Assembly: GCA_020736575.1 (NCBI GenBank)
Contig: JAGPYM010000008.1
Location: forward strand, 372,001-436,000
DNA length: 64,000 nucleotides
Origin: Thelonectria olida
Taxonomy: Eukaryota > Ascomycota > Sordariomycetes > Hypocreales > Nectriaceae
Direction: 5' to 3'
Under the pieces are notes generated by a model, which saw only the letters and a program-made list of their open reading frames with translations, was not told the origin of the DNA and made no database searches. The position numbers and the translations under genes are program-made. Positions within the stretch are counted from its first letter, which is position 1; each line of letters begins with the position of its first letter. Shown piece after piece: positions 45,994 to 57,800 of the stretch.

Positions 45994-48983
45994 CTACCGC
46001 CGTTGCTGACACACCCTATCCAGAACCGCCCGCAAGTCCTTGTTCGCCATGTGCTGACTCTCCAAATAGCCTTCAACTTGGCCATCGTCTGGCCAAGTCC
46101 AACCCACTCGGCTCGTGTTTAGCGTATTCAGAATTGAGTCCACCGTTGCTTCTTCCACCATGGGTTCCGCGAAGGCTCGAAATGCGCAGAGCGTCTCCCA
46201 CATGTCGGCTTCACATGGCACCTCGTCCAATCCATCTAGTTCCTCGACCAATTGGTCTTGGCTCCATTCTCGAATTAGCCATTTGACCACGCCAGCCGCC
46301 TCCTCGAATTCTCCGGCAAACGCCAGACACACCATGTAGTCGTGAGCTACTGGGGCCGAGACCGGGTCCCGCCGTAGAAGCATTGCATCAAGATACGAGG
46401 CCTCGCTGGGTCCTAGGAGTCTGCGCCTCTGTTTTTCCTCCGCGACCAACAAATCAAAGAGTTCCTTCAAGCAGGTGACCACTTTTCGGACCATAGACAA
46501 TGGCAAGCCGTCTTCTTCTTCGCTCAGGGTTGGCGGGTTTGCTTCCGGCTGGTCTTCGTGCATCTGCCGAGCATCTGGGTCGTAAAGGCGGCGAAGTGAG
46601 TTGGTTCCGGCACTGCGATCCAATTTCAGATCGTTCGAGAGTGTCATGACTTCCCGCCGCAAAATTCTCTTCAAGGTATTTGCCAACCGTTGTAGGAGCC
46701 ATGAGGAGGGCCCATGGCATTCCTGGATGTGTTCGAATAATTGGCCAGCCAGTCGAAGTTGTTCGCCGAGACTCATCCCAAAGTGACGGTGACTTCGTCC
46801 CAGCCCTTTGAGAATAGGCATCCATAGATACGATGCCCAAGCATGTTGTTCGCGGCCCAGGCGAGCTTCGACCAACCGCATCGCGCGTAGCATGTGTTTC
46901 GGTCCCTGCCCTCGTTGTTTCGCACAGACAGCAATGTACGCGGAGAGGATATCGGCAGGGATCTCCTTCAAGGATTCAGGATCCGGATCATCGGCCAGTA
47001 AATTCGACGACTGTTCCCACCGCATCGTACTCTCCACCAGATATCGGGAGGCCTTCTCTAGAGACTCAGAATTGAAGACCAAAACCCGGAGGCAGTACCC
47101 GCTTGGCGCGATGCCATTGAGCTTCATCTTGTCGTACAGCTCGTCGACACCAAGAGGACGCAGTCGCGCCTGCTCGAACTCTGTCAGGTTTGGTTCTTCT
47201 TGAGTCGGGTAATTGAGCGAGTTGTCTCCTGGTAGCCTCCCCAATGCCGCATCAGCATCTCTGGCGAAGAGCTTCTCAAACATGACCGCGTATTCGTCCA
47301 GGCCAGGTTGTTGGCCATCCTTCGGCGGATGTTGGAATCTGCCCCATGCCTCACGCGCATTACGTGTAGCCTTAATTGAGGCAGCCCAAGGTCGAAGCGA
47401 TTTCTTGAGGTCCACGAGAGTTCTCTGTTGAATCGTTGGGGTTCCATCCTCGCCAAGCCCTTGCAGGATGTCTATAGCTTCATCGTTCTGGTCTTTGGAG
47501 AATCCAGCTTCTTGCATCATCACGCCTGCTCGAACTGTTCGTGTCCAGCTCTCTTCCGGTTCCATCACTTCGTCCATGCCATCTCCAGGTCTCAGGTAGG
47601 GAGGCCAGGCTCGCGAGTATCGCCCTGCGCTATGAGCCTCGGCTTGGTTCTTTGGGAGACCCGCTAATACAGCACGGATCGCCTTGAAGCCACTCTTGTC
47701 CACGAGTAAAGGCTTAGGAAGCTGATCCGAAATTCCAAGCAAAATTCGCTGAGCCTCCCAAAAGTAGGCGTTGGGAGCTTGCTTATGTCGGACATCAAGA
47801 TGAGCACGCTGTGCAAATGTTTCCAGCGCAGAATTGAAAAGCTTGCATTGATCGTAATACACCTTTTGCGGAGGATTCTGGGTCTGCTGGAGCCATTCAA
47901 GCCGTTGCGCGACGATATCGGCCAGTGTGGTCATGAGTCGAGGTTCTACACGACGGCAGTGATCCGCAAACCGAGACATCAATCGATCGAAGTTGTCCCC
48001 TACCATGTTTTGCATGGCAAGGCGCGATCTCGGTAGGACTGCCTCGTTCGAAGTGCCGTTATCACCATTGACGTCGGCGGTATTACAAGCTTGAGACCGA
48101 AAGTACTTCAAGAGTTTGTCCAATGTCGACACATTCCATATTGATGCTCCACGCCGAAGAAGGAAGTTGAGAATGAAAATAGGTCTCCTTGTATCTTTCT
48201 CGAAGAAGCGCCGGCTTCGATCCTCGTCGTTGGCGCCAAGAAGGATGTAAAGATAGTTATCGAGGTCTGCTTTCGTATGTCCGTTCCCTTCGACAATGTC
48301 CATGACCTTCCGCCATTCCCTCTCAGATGGAAGCAGCTCGAGGATATCTTTGTTCCGCTGGGGGTCAGCCTCGGCCTCCTGACGAAGATGCATCTGCATC
48401 AAAACGACGGGAAGCCGATAGCTGCGTATCGTTGCCGCATTCCTCTGCAATTCAAGGTTTGGGCCGTCCTTGCTCAGAAAAGCTCCGAGTAAAACGTTTG
48501 GGCTAAGGTCCTTCCATGTTTTCTTCAATCTCAGTTTTTGCTCTTTTTTCTTGCGAAGCGGCTGGCGTTTTGCCCAGGCCGAGGTATCCTGCTCAATTTT
48601 TCGGCGGTCGATTCCACCACGAGGGGTGGCGGTTTTCTTCCAGGATGAAGCATCCAACACATTCTCCTCATGTTCTTTATCAGTTGCAAGTGCTCTTCTA
48701 AGCGACCGGAGCTGGTCCAACGGGTGTTTGTCGGTCGTAGAGGTATAGCTATGGGGTCCGGTGTGGTGATGTCTCGATGGTGACGGTGTTGTCGTGCTCA
48801 CAGCTCTAGGCGCATGGCGGGATGCATTGGGAGACAAGGACTGCCCGGATTTCTATAAAACCGAATGGTAAGCTTCGCAATAGGTTCGAGATGCCCTCAG
48901 AGACTTACCCTGCATGTTACAGCGCCCACGTGTCGCGGGACCTGGTACGCCCAACGCAACTCCCATGTTGCATTTCTGAGCAT
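45994..48983 (-). CDS. Unrecognised large protein, probably mitochondrial
   Basis: Exons 48983-48909 and 48852-45994 give 977 residues. The long open frame alone has no ATG near its beginning; a 25-codon first exon supplies it (MLRNATWELRWAYQVPRHVG), spliced with GTAAGT...TATAG in phase 0. The resulting N-terminus is rich in Arg, Ser and Thr with almost no acids for about 60 residues, as in a mitochondrial presequence. The remainder is largely alpha-helical with repeating helix pairs (for example DLDNYLYILLG, RPIFILNFLLRRG and ILSAYIAVCAKQRG), a look shared by pentatricopeptide-like RNA-binding proteins of fungal mitochondria. I do not recognise an orthologue and assign no function. It is divergent from nothing; the prefoldin gene downstream of the window's reading is on the same strand, 383 bp from its start. 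Confidence 0.7.
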
Positions 48984-49366
48984 TCCTCCTCATCGCTTCC
49001 GCATCGGCCGATTGGAAACCGTGAGCAGAGTACCGGGGAAATGGAAGAAAATGAATAATTCAAGATCTTGCAGGCTCTGTCTTGGATCCCACTCTAAAAA
49101 GATCATCCAGGTAAAAGCTAAGACGGGTGATATGCACCAATCGGGGTGACGGTTTATTAATGGGTCCCATCACTCATCCATGTCCGCCGCACTCGCCTGG
49201 GAGCTCTAGAACTTGTACGTTGGTTAGGTTGGTGAACTCTATAACCAGAGTATCTGCTTGACAGAGACTAAATCTTTTATGTAGATTGTGAATTGGACTT
49301 TTCCTATCTATTTTTTGGTCATGACGTATATTCTTTTCGAGGTCCGAGGTCGTAGACATCCACCCA
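48984..49366. other. Short intergenic region
   Basis: 383 bp between the start of the 977-residue gene and the stop of the prefoldin gene, both minus strand. It must hold the promoter of the former and the 3' UTR of the latter. Nothing else seen. Confidence 0.6.
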
Positions 49367-50300
49367 TTATTTGTTGGCAGAGCTCTGGGCCTCCTTTCCT
49401 TTCTGCTTCTCCTCTTCTGCCTTGTCCTTTCGCTTTTGTACCACGTCCCAGTTGTATACTCTTGCAACAGCAACCTCCATAGTCTGCTGCGGTGTCAGTG
49501 ATGAAATGTGTGTGTGTGACTTAGCGTCACGCACCGTAATCTGCTCCCGGAGGAAATCCAAGTCCTCCTCGCAGTTAGAGAAGCTTGTCTTTGCCGTCGA
49601 AAGCCTCTGTGCTAAAAGAGTCTCTGCTTCGTCGATGGGGTACGAAAGCATGACGTTCGCCTGCCCATTGCTGTTAGCGCAATCCATCTCATCGACCATG
49701 ATCGCACTTCATACCCCTAGCCAGATGTATACTTCCTCTGTTGCAGGTATGTCTGCTTTGGCATAAAGAGTATCGTTGAGCTCGAATGTGGTTTGGATCG
49801 GTTCCGTCTCGTCCTGAGTCTTCGTTTAGCATGACCTTGTCGGTAGGGATGGTCGTGTGAGACACACTTTACGCAACTTGAGGAACTTGACGGAGTCAAG
49901 TGTCTTCTGAATATCGGGAATCTTCTCCTTTAGCCCAGTCATCCTTCGCTGCAAGTTCAACTCCATAAACTGGTATTTCCTGCATGTCCCACATGTTATC
50001 ACCAGCACCTTGAAGCAACCTCCAACCGAGAGGGGCAGGCGGGGTCGAGTTTTCTCGTCCATAGATCGCAGCGCTGACTCACGAGATCATCTCTTGGAAG
50101 CTTCGAAGCGTCGGTTCGACATCGTCACGGGTGTTGACGTAGTCCTCAACTCGGTCGACGAAGGGGGCCTGGGGTATTCCACGCGGGTTGGTGGGAGTCG
50201 TCGCATCCTTGCTGCCGCTGCATTCAGGTCAGATTCGCCTTCTCGTTCTGGACCGGTCGCGCACTTGCCTTGAAGCAGCCTCCTTTTCTTTGCTCGCCAT
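49367..50300 (-). CDS. pac10: Prefoldin subunit 3
   Basis: Six exons, 50300-50269, 50217-50083, 49979-49868, 49813-49715, 49660-49535 and 49483-49367, give 206 residues, the usual size for the alpha-type subunit 3 (yeast Pac10/Gim2, human VBP1). Recognisable parts are NPRGIPQAPFVDRVEDYV, KYQFMELNLQRRM (first coiled-coil helix), LYAKADIPATEEVYIWLGANVML (central beta hairpin) and EEDLDFLREQIT-TMEVAVARVYNWDV (second helix). Prefoldin is the hexameric cytosolic chaperone that hands nascent tubulin and actin to the chaperonin CCT. The first exon codes only 10 residues plus two bases and is joined by a GC-AG intron. The last acceptor could be one CAG earlier, which would add a glutamine. Five introns in 0.9 kb is dense for this window. 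Confidence 0.9.
50218..50268 (-). other. GC-AG intron of prefoldin subunit 3
   Basis: A 51-bp intron with donor AAG|GCAAGT and acceptor ATGCAG. The alternative GT donor four bases on (CAA|GTGCGC) leaves phase 0 against an exon that needs phase 2, so it breaks the frame. Only the GC donor joins MASKEKEAAS to SGSKDATTP. Confidence 0.75.
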
Positions 50301-50974
50301 GGTGCTGGTGGCGCTCTCCTCTAGCTCAAGCTCGGGGCAGATGTGGAAGCTGGAGTCGAGCGCGGGCGGGTTTTGCGACCAGGGGACATTTCGTCAGTGG
50401 GCTGCGAGGTGGGCTGCAGCTGGATGAGTGGCTGCTCACCGAGCCACAAGCCACGTCGGTGAGGCTCGGTGAGGCTCGGTGAGGCGGGGCAACCTCGTTG
50501 ACATTTGGACCCCGGCCGAGAATCGGGGACAGCCTGCGATTACAGAAGTATTATGTATGTGCATTTTTCTATTCGCATGCTTTTGCGGTAGTAATAGTAG
50601 ATTCATTCCTCATATAGACGATCGCATGGCTAAGGACTGCCGCTTTAATTAAAGCTACTGGTAATTAGATACCTGGGCCTTGTCCCCCTCATCGATCTTT
50701 CTTTCGTTGATAGAGATATTTTGATGGAAACCCCTCGTTCCCATGATATCTGAGTTGGGCATGCACGCATGGCTAAACCCGTACTTTCCGTTGCCAAACT
50801 TAGAGCATCTCCATGAAAGCGTAACGTGCAGGAGCCTCATCAACTTCGACTCAAACTAAAGTACCCATTATGCTTCCAGTCAAGAACCGCCACCGACACC
50901 ACACGTAAAGCACCTCTCTTGTAAACTCACTTCTCTTTCGTTGAAATACTTATTTATCCTTCGTCACTGCAATC
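50301..50974. promoter_or_regulatory. Divergent promoter region with an inverted repeat
   Basis: 674 bp between the prefoldin gene (-) and the Ser-rich ORF (+). CTCACCGAGCC at 50435-50445 has exact inverted copies GGCTCGGTGAG at 50463-50473 and 50473-50483. The right arm belongs to a 10-bp unit (GTGAGGCTCG) repeated nearly three times. Function unknown. Confidence 0.55.
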
Positions 50975-51991
50975 ATGGATTCTTTAAAATACGACACACA
51001 TCCCTCGCTCTGTCACTCTTCTACTCTCTCCTCTACTCACTCCTCCGTTCACTCTTCCGGTAGTTCTTCCAGAACTTCTTCTCCAGACTTAAACATGGAG
51101 AACCTGCCACCAATGAAGCAGCAGCTACTCGGAATATTTAAGGGTGTCGAAAAGCCATCCGAGCAACAACAAGACTCGGAAACATCGAACAATGAGTCGT
51201 CTGAGATCTCACTCGACGCAATGGTACCCTCTGCAGAGTCAAATCAACCGCTTCGGGAGTCTGATCAACAAATCATAACGGCCTTTGGGCCATCGCTCCG
51301 ACCTCTCGCTGCCTCAATCATAGGCAGCAGTGACCTTCCCAAGCCATTCGCAACCGGTGGACGCCCTATGGCTCGAGTCATGGCTAAGGGCTATATCAAA
51401 TTACGGCAAAGAAAGCGCAGGGAAGCAAGCAGCACGCCCTCTTTCGGTACAAATGTTTCGGTTGGCGAGAGGTCGCAAGCGACTGGGTCACCAGAGCCTG
51501 GAATTGGCCCTGCAGAGCCAGTCACAGCCATGGTCCTCAACGTCGCCATGTTCGAGGATCATAGTCTATCACAGCAGAGGCAGCGCGGGGAAGCAAGCGA
51601 CACGTCTTCCGCCACTATCAATGTCTCAGTTCGAGATGGCTCGCAAGCGACTGTTATCCCGGTTGGGTACTCACGGGCGACTGAAGTCCAGGTCAGCGAG
51701 AAATGTCAATCAAATAGCGAGGACTCTCAATCGATTAACGAAGCCTATCCGACGACTAACAAAGGATCTCCATTAACTGGCGAGAATTTCCAATCGACCA
51801 ACGAAGACTCTCAATCGACTGGCGAGGAAACACGATCAACTGGCGAGGACTTAATCGACTGGCGAAACACCAATCGTGAGGTTCAGGTTGGCGATGGATT
51901 ACAAACGATTGACCCACTGGGGTCTATCACAAACGGACCATTTTCTACTGTTGAAGTGGAGGGAAACTGGGACTTGGCCAAGCTTCGATGA
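50975..51991 (+). CDS. Hypothetical Ser/Gln/Glu-rich protein
   Basis: Intronless open frame of 338 residues starting AATCATGG. It opens with a Ser/His/Thr-rich stretch and contains no signal peptide or membrane segment. Two features argue for a real protein. First, an internal duplication: QRKRREASSTPSFGTNVSVGE (about 142-162) is echoed by QRQRGEASDTSSATINVSVRD (about 199-219), each followed by a SQAT segment. Second, a series of short acidic repeats near 247-290 (NSEDSQS, NEDSQSTGE, TRSTGED). No family recognised and largely disordered. It may be lineage-specific. Expression is not shown, so it could also be a chance frame. Confidence 0.5.
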   Translation: MDSLKYDTHPSLCHSSTLSSTHSSVHSSGSSSRTSSPDLNMENLPPMKQQLLGIFKGVEKPSEQQQDSETSNNESSEISLDAMVPSAESNQPLRESDQQIITAFGPSLRPLAASIIGSSDLPKPFATGGRPMARVMAKGYIKLRQRKRREASSTPSFGTNVSVGERSQATGSPEPGIGPAEPVTAMVLNVAMFEDHSLSQQRQRGEASDTSSATINVSVRDGSQATVIPVGYSRATEVQVSEKCQSNSEDSQSINEAYPTTNKGSPLTGENFQSTNEDSQSTGEETRSTGEDLIDWRNTNREVQVGDGLQTIDPLGSITNGPFSTVEVEGNWDLAKLR

Positions 51992-52515
51992 GTAACATTA
52001 CTCGACGACAAGCCCCCCCTCCGCCACAGAGTGGGAGAGTCTTTCGCAATCGACAAGAACGCTCATCAAGGTGGGAGAGGGGCAATTAATGTGAAAACGA
52101 GATGAACTTTGAACTTTGAACGTTGAAGCGAGGAGCTTCACAGCGATTTGGGGGTGTTCATCTGCCAGGCACAGAACTAGTTGGCGATGGACTTCATAGC
52201 GTTTTTGTAATTTTCATCTTCAATGTGTAGAACTGATCAGCATAGTCAGACATCCAAGGTTGGAGAAAAACGATGCTGCTCTACCAAGAAGAATAGTGTA
52301 GTACTAGTACTGGTCAAATTACCTACCTAATCCAAAGTTGGAAATCATCGCAAGCATCTCTCATTAACGACCGCCTTTGTAACACCCGCTCTGAATCATA
52401 GAATGTCAAAACGCCCTGTAAAGCAAAAGGAAAAGTCCTCCTCGTAATGAAACCACATCTGACCGCAACGTACAGAACAGTATCGAAACTCCAGCATGGT
52501 CATTATCAACACCAC
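51992..52515. other. Convergent intergenic region, no gene seen
   Basis: 524 bp between the stop codons of the Ser-rich ORF and the VanZ-like gene. AT-richer, no coding character. Confidence 0.6.
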
Positions 52516-53212
52516 TTAATCCGTTCGCTTCTTGCCTTCACCCAGGTCGCCACTCTCGACAATCTGGGCTCTCCCGGGAGCAGCGGGAGCATGGGAAACC
52601 TCGGGGGCCTCTTCCTCGTCCCAATCATCAACCTGGTTCTCGTCCCAGTTGTCAACCTGCTCTTCCAAGGTCCGAGGTCGGCTTTCGGTGATGCCAGTCT
52701 CATGTCCCTCACCGAGCTCCAGGTCGTCCTCGTCCTCGCCTGGCACAGCGTTGTAGTTCTTACGCTGTCTTCTGCGCTCGAGCATGCGCTTGTGGTACCA
52801 GGTGCAGAGGGCAATGCCAAAAAGACTGCCGATGACATTGGCCACAATGTCGTAGAGGTCGAACTCTCGGTCGTTGGGAAGGAAGCTCTGGACGAATTCG
52901 GAGCCGACGCCGAGGACGAGGGTGCATACGATCAAGGTCATGTTGAGGGTTCGGCGGCGATTGGTGTCGATGACCCAGTAGAAGACGGTGGTTAGGAGGA
53001 AGAAGGTGACGAAGTGGAGGACCTTGTCGTTGACATATTGGCCGAGCTGAACCGGTGTGAAGCCAGCGTAGGCCGAGATGAAGAGCAGCAGCATAAAGAC
53101 AGCTAGACGAAGCCGGTCAGCATGATGAAGAGAGCAGTTCAGATTGCGCGACGCTGGCGACAATGCTGCAGAGGAGTGATGACGTACCTGCGACCGGCAA
53201 TCGAACCCTCAT
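52516..53212 (-). CDS. VanZ-like membrane protein
   Basis: Exons 53212-53188 and 53102-52516 (intron of 85 bp) give 203 residues. The 25-base first exon adds MRVRLPVA so that the first membrane segment reads VAAVFMLLLFISAYAG. Further hydrophobic segments are VLHFVTFFLLTTVFYWVI, LNMTLIVCTLVLGVGSEFVQ and DIVANVIGSLFGIALCTWY. The order DKVLHFVTFF, then EFVQSFLPNDREFDLYDIVANVIG, is the VanZ-like signature found in bacteria and fungi, whose molecular function in fungi is unknown. The tail (from about residue 125) is acidic and hydrophilic with repeated DNWDE. Spliced start preferred because the long exon alone has no early ATG. Confidence 0.85.
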
Positions 53213-54815
53213 GGTGGCGGTTGGAACTGAAGTAAATTGGAGAATTTGACAAGTTTCTGGTGATGGATGATGTCGGAGTCGCACCACGTTAGTCTTATCG
53301 CGCAAGCTGGTGATACAGCGATGCTAATCGTATCGAGGCAAGGTGATTGGCAATGTTGTATTCGTACACGCAAAGGTAAAGCTGGCAAGAAGTCCGAGAA
53401 GCTCCGGATGAGGAGGCTGGGTCCTGGGAAAGAGCTGGGTCCAACGTTGGGGATCTAGGCAGAGAGTAAACGGGCAGCTTCCATTGCTCCCAGATTGTGG
53501 TGGTGTGGTTGGGTGATGCGGCCGAGTGGGCGGAGCTGTTTGGTGGGCACGAACAAGGATTAGCAGCAGACGGCGTCGAACTGGAATGCAGCATCCAGTG
53601 ACAGCACCCAGTTATCAGCAGTGACGACTGGCGAAGGAGACGAGGGGCTGAAAAAAGTCTGCATCGTACGTCACTGCCGATATGTTTGTTCTTTTGCATG
53701 CAGACATTGGCGAAGCCTTATTGTTCTTTCGTTCTGTTATCTCTCTATATTTTTACTGCCCAGCAGTGTTTGATGCACGATAGATTCCATTTATCTTCAA
53801 TGCCTGTATTCTCTTCAGTGACCGAGAGCACACGTCTCAGCTCACCAGACCAGCCACAGCCATTCTCCATCACGCAAGCTACCATGCTCCCCGGTTGATA
53901 AACCTAGCCATCAATAAGCAACCGAAGTACCACGTACGCATCTTTTGTCGTGATGTATCTATTTATGGAGGCGGACGATGAATATCTGGGGTAGAGAATG
54001 GCGCTCTCTTCCCCTGGCACCTGCGTGGGGTAAAACGCGGCTCACTATCACGGAGACGTTCTGGTTATGCTTCCCCAGAATTCGACCGTTCCAGAGCATG
54101 ATCAGTACGCAGAAAGCGATTTAACTCGGGTCCATCCGTCCTACGTATAATGATGCCAACTTTCAGTCATCAAGTTCGTTAAGCTACCAAATAACCCAGA
54201 CCTACCTACACAAACAAGCATCATGATTGTGTGCTAAAAACACGTGATCATATTCATGACCGGCTGACAAAGGCCTTTGTGCATCCCGAGATGTCGGAGC
54301 CGGCGCAGGACCCAGTACGGGGTACATGCCGGGCAGAAAGCGACACGAATTGGACATGCCGATTTGTAGGTCAACTCACGTAAATAAGTAACCAGCACTG
54401 GATCCCAGCGTCGATGGTCCGCTCCGTTGTGCAATTCACTGTATGCGACTGTTTCCTCGCCGTGGCCGGTCTTGCGGCTCCCGTCCTCCCAGGTCGTTGG
54501 TACCAGCACGCTTCTGACAGCGAGCCTTAGTCCACCAGGAAAAGTCCCGCTTCGGGAAAGGTACAAGCCTCCCCCCAAATCCTCAACCTCACCTCTTGAA
54601 CAGACGACAAACCGCCCGATCGCGAGCCATCAAACAACAACCTTCCACAACGCTGTTCGTCGCGAAACTGGGCAGTCCATCTATATCAATGTCGCTCTTT
54701 TGTCCCATGTTATCTTAATTTCCCCAATCGCCCTAGGTTTGGCCGTACGCGTTGCGCATCTCCTTGCGCATGGCGACTCGCGCCCCGTCATCGCTTCCAT
54801 CGCCCTGGGCTCATC
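53213..54815. other. Divergent intergenic region, no gene seen
   Basis: About 1.6 kb between the VanZ-like gene and spt7. Several frames are open for 60-170 codons near 53300-54800 but show no family resemblance or coding bias. Likely both promoters. Confidence 0.55.
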
Positions 54816-57800
54816 ATGTCGCTCCCAAATGGCCAGTCCGCCTGGCTCCCTCCCTCTTTACACCATACAAACTCTGCTCGAAGTTTCCAACATCTTGACG
54901 ATGCTTCCGCGCGTACTCAGACCCCCGTCGATAACGCCGTCTCCCTGATGCCTGAGGCACCAGTCGATATAGAAGAAGAGAATCGACGCGCTCTCTTCGC
55001 CGATCTCTTTCGCAAGACTGAGGACAAGATCGCGCTGCTCTTTAACGAAGATGGTCACTACAATTATCCCGCGATCAACGCGCTGCGCCGCGATCCGGTC
55101 GAGTCCGCCGTCGTCATCCCACCCGCCACAGATCACGAGCCCATCCAGGAGCCACCCCTCAAGAAGGCTCGCCGAACCATCGACGAAGACGACTACGATG
55201 ACGATGACGAAGAAGAAGATGATGATGATGGCCCCGCGCCGCCCGTGGCCAAGCCTCAGACTGCCTCTATCGCCGCCGCGAGCTCCTTACTATCCCCTTC
55301 CAAATCCGGCAGTTCCCCAGTGCACTCGATAACATCACCGGGGAAGCAGGCTGACAAGTCCAAGGATCAAGAGGGCTCACAAGGCAAAGACAAATCTAGT
55401 GAAGATGCCATCAAGAAGATAGAAGAAGTCCGAACGGCAACCGAGGAGGCTGCCCGAAAGAGCTTCCACACCATGTTCTACACCTTAGAAAACGACCGTG
55501 CCGCGATGCTAGAGCAGCAACAGTTCGAAGATTCGGAGAAGCAGCTCCAAGCAGAGATGGACCACAACACAACAGCAAATACAAATAATACACAGGCCGC
55601 GAACCATGGCTCCCTTAGCAGTGCAAACCTGGGTGCATCGAGCCTTACTCTCAAGCATCTCATTGCGAGAATCGACATGAAACGAGATCAGGTCCGAGCT
55701 TCGGATGCAGAGCTTCGACTACTTATGAACGAGGTGCGGAAGAACCGCAGCAAGTGGGCTAGCGAGGAGAACGTCAATCAAGAAGAGTTGTACGAGGCGG
55801 TTGAGAAGGTCTTGACAGAGCTCAAGGCGCATACAGAACACTCCACCCCTTTTCTGCAAAGGGTGAGCAAGAGGGAAGCCCCTGACTATTATACCTGTGA
55901 GATGCCTCGTTTGGCTCCAAGGCATTTAAACTTGCTGACATCTATCCAGTTATTAAAAATCCCATGGATCTAAGCACGATGACCAAGAAGCTGAAGTCCT
56001 TAACGTACAAGTCCAAGGCAGAATTCGTGACGGATCTCAATTTGATCTGGGACAACTGTCTGAAGTTTAACCAGGACATGAACCACCCTTTTCGACGCAA
56101 GGCAAACGGTATGAGGAAGGAGGCGGAGAAGTTGATCCCCCTGATCCCCGACCTCGTCGTGCGATCTCGAGCAGAAGTCGAAGCCGAAGAACGGCGAAAA
56201 CAGAACGGCGGCGAAGACGATGCTGGGGATGACTCCGATGACGAACCCATCATGTCCTCACGAGGTCGCAAAGCCGGCAGCAAGGGAACGAACAAATCTC
56301 GCAAGGCACCGGGAGACCTGAAGGAGGATACCCCGGCTATCGACCAAAAACCCATCCTACAGGTGAATGGACTTCTGAAAATGGGTCGCGAGGGCTCTGA
56401 GGCTGTGGATGGGAGCAATGGTTTCGCCACCCCTCCCATCGGCGGTTCAGCTACCCCTAGTGGTCTCAATGGGCATTCGGGAATCGCGAGCAACGCCGAC
56501 GCCATGGACATCGATGGGCCCAGCCTCAATAGCATGGCTCTGAACCAGGCATTTGGCGACGCCGCCGAGCAGGTCTACGAGGATGAAGAGTACAAGGTCT
56601 GGAAGCAAACGACGAAGAAGGATCGTGCTTTGGTCGCCAAGGAACGTTTTCTGCTCTTCAAGGATAACAAGTTCAATACCGAGTCACCTGCGTTGCTCCG
56701 CTCAAGGGCAGGAATGCGACGGTTTTTGAAGCACCAAAGGGACGCAGAGGCGTTGGGAATTATGACGGATGCTCAAGCTAGCTCCGTTGCCGTTGCTGCA
56801 AAAGACGTTTCAACAAAGCCAACCGAGACACTCGCCGAAGAGATCGAGGAGGAACCCGACAAGGTGATTCCAGACTACTACGAAGCTCTGAGCAACATCC
56901 CCGACATTCATCCAAAGCTTCAATGGGTGGAAGACGGAGAAGGTCACGTCATCAATCAACATGAAGAATTCCTTCATCTTGTGCCGCCCAATACCTTCAC
57001 CGCGCCGCAGAGCCGTCTGTCAAAGAAGATGGATGAGAACATCCACCAGATTCAGGAAACGAGGAAGCTTGCATCAAAAATCTCCGTTATTAAACAAATG
57101 CAGGTTCAGACACAGGTTTGTCCACCCAGTGCGCTCGACAGCGATTCTTTGCTAATCCACTCTCCAGATCTATTCCAACCAGTTTCCGAAATCAAATATT
57201 CAACCCTTTGTGGAACAAGACATTGAACCTCATTTCACGAGCGACGCCGGTCCCGTCATGGCTACCGACACCTGTCAAAATGCTCTGAAGCGGTCCATCG
57301 CCAAAATTCTGTACCACACTGGCTTCGAGGAGCTCCAGCCCTCGGCCATCGATACCTTCACAGGAGTCGCTGCCGACTACTTTCAAAAGCTCATCCGCAC
57401 ATTCACCGTCTACAATGAGGCCGAGAAGAAGGTTGCCACAACCGATGGTACTCAGATCGAGCCCCGATTCACACCCGAGGAGGTTCTTCTGCATACCTTG
57501 GATGAGAACGGCCACGACATTGCTTCGCTGGAAGCATATGTCAAGGACGATCTTGACAGGCTCAGTGGTAAACTCAGTGGTCTTCATGAGAGGATGAAGC
57601 TTCATCTGACAGATCTCCTCCGTCCCGCCCTGACACAAGACTCGGGTGCTGATGGGGTTGGTGCGTTCAAGGATGGTAGTGAACAGTTCGTCAGCGGCGA
57701 TTTTGCCGAGGATCTTGGCGAAGACTTCTTCGGCTTCCGCGCTTTGGGTCTGGACAAGGAAATGGGCTTGGACATGATATCCGTGCCCCTTCACCTGCTT

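Noticed and set aside
54427..54948. 173-codon frame overlapping the spt7 start
   Set aside because: Overlaps spt7 exon 1 in another frame and shows no homology; likely chance.
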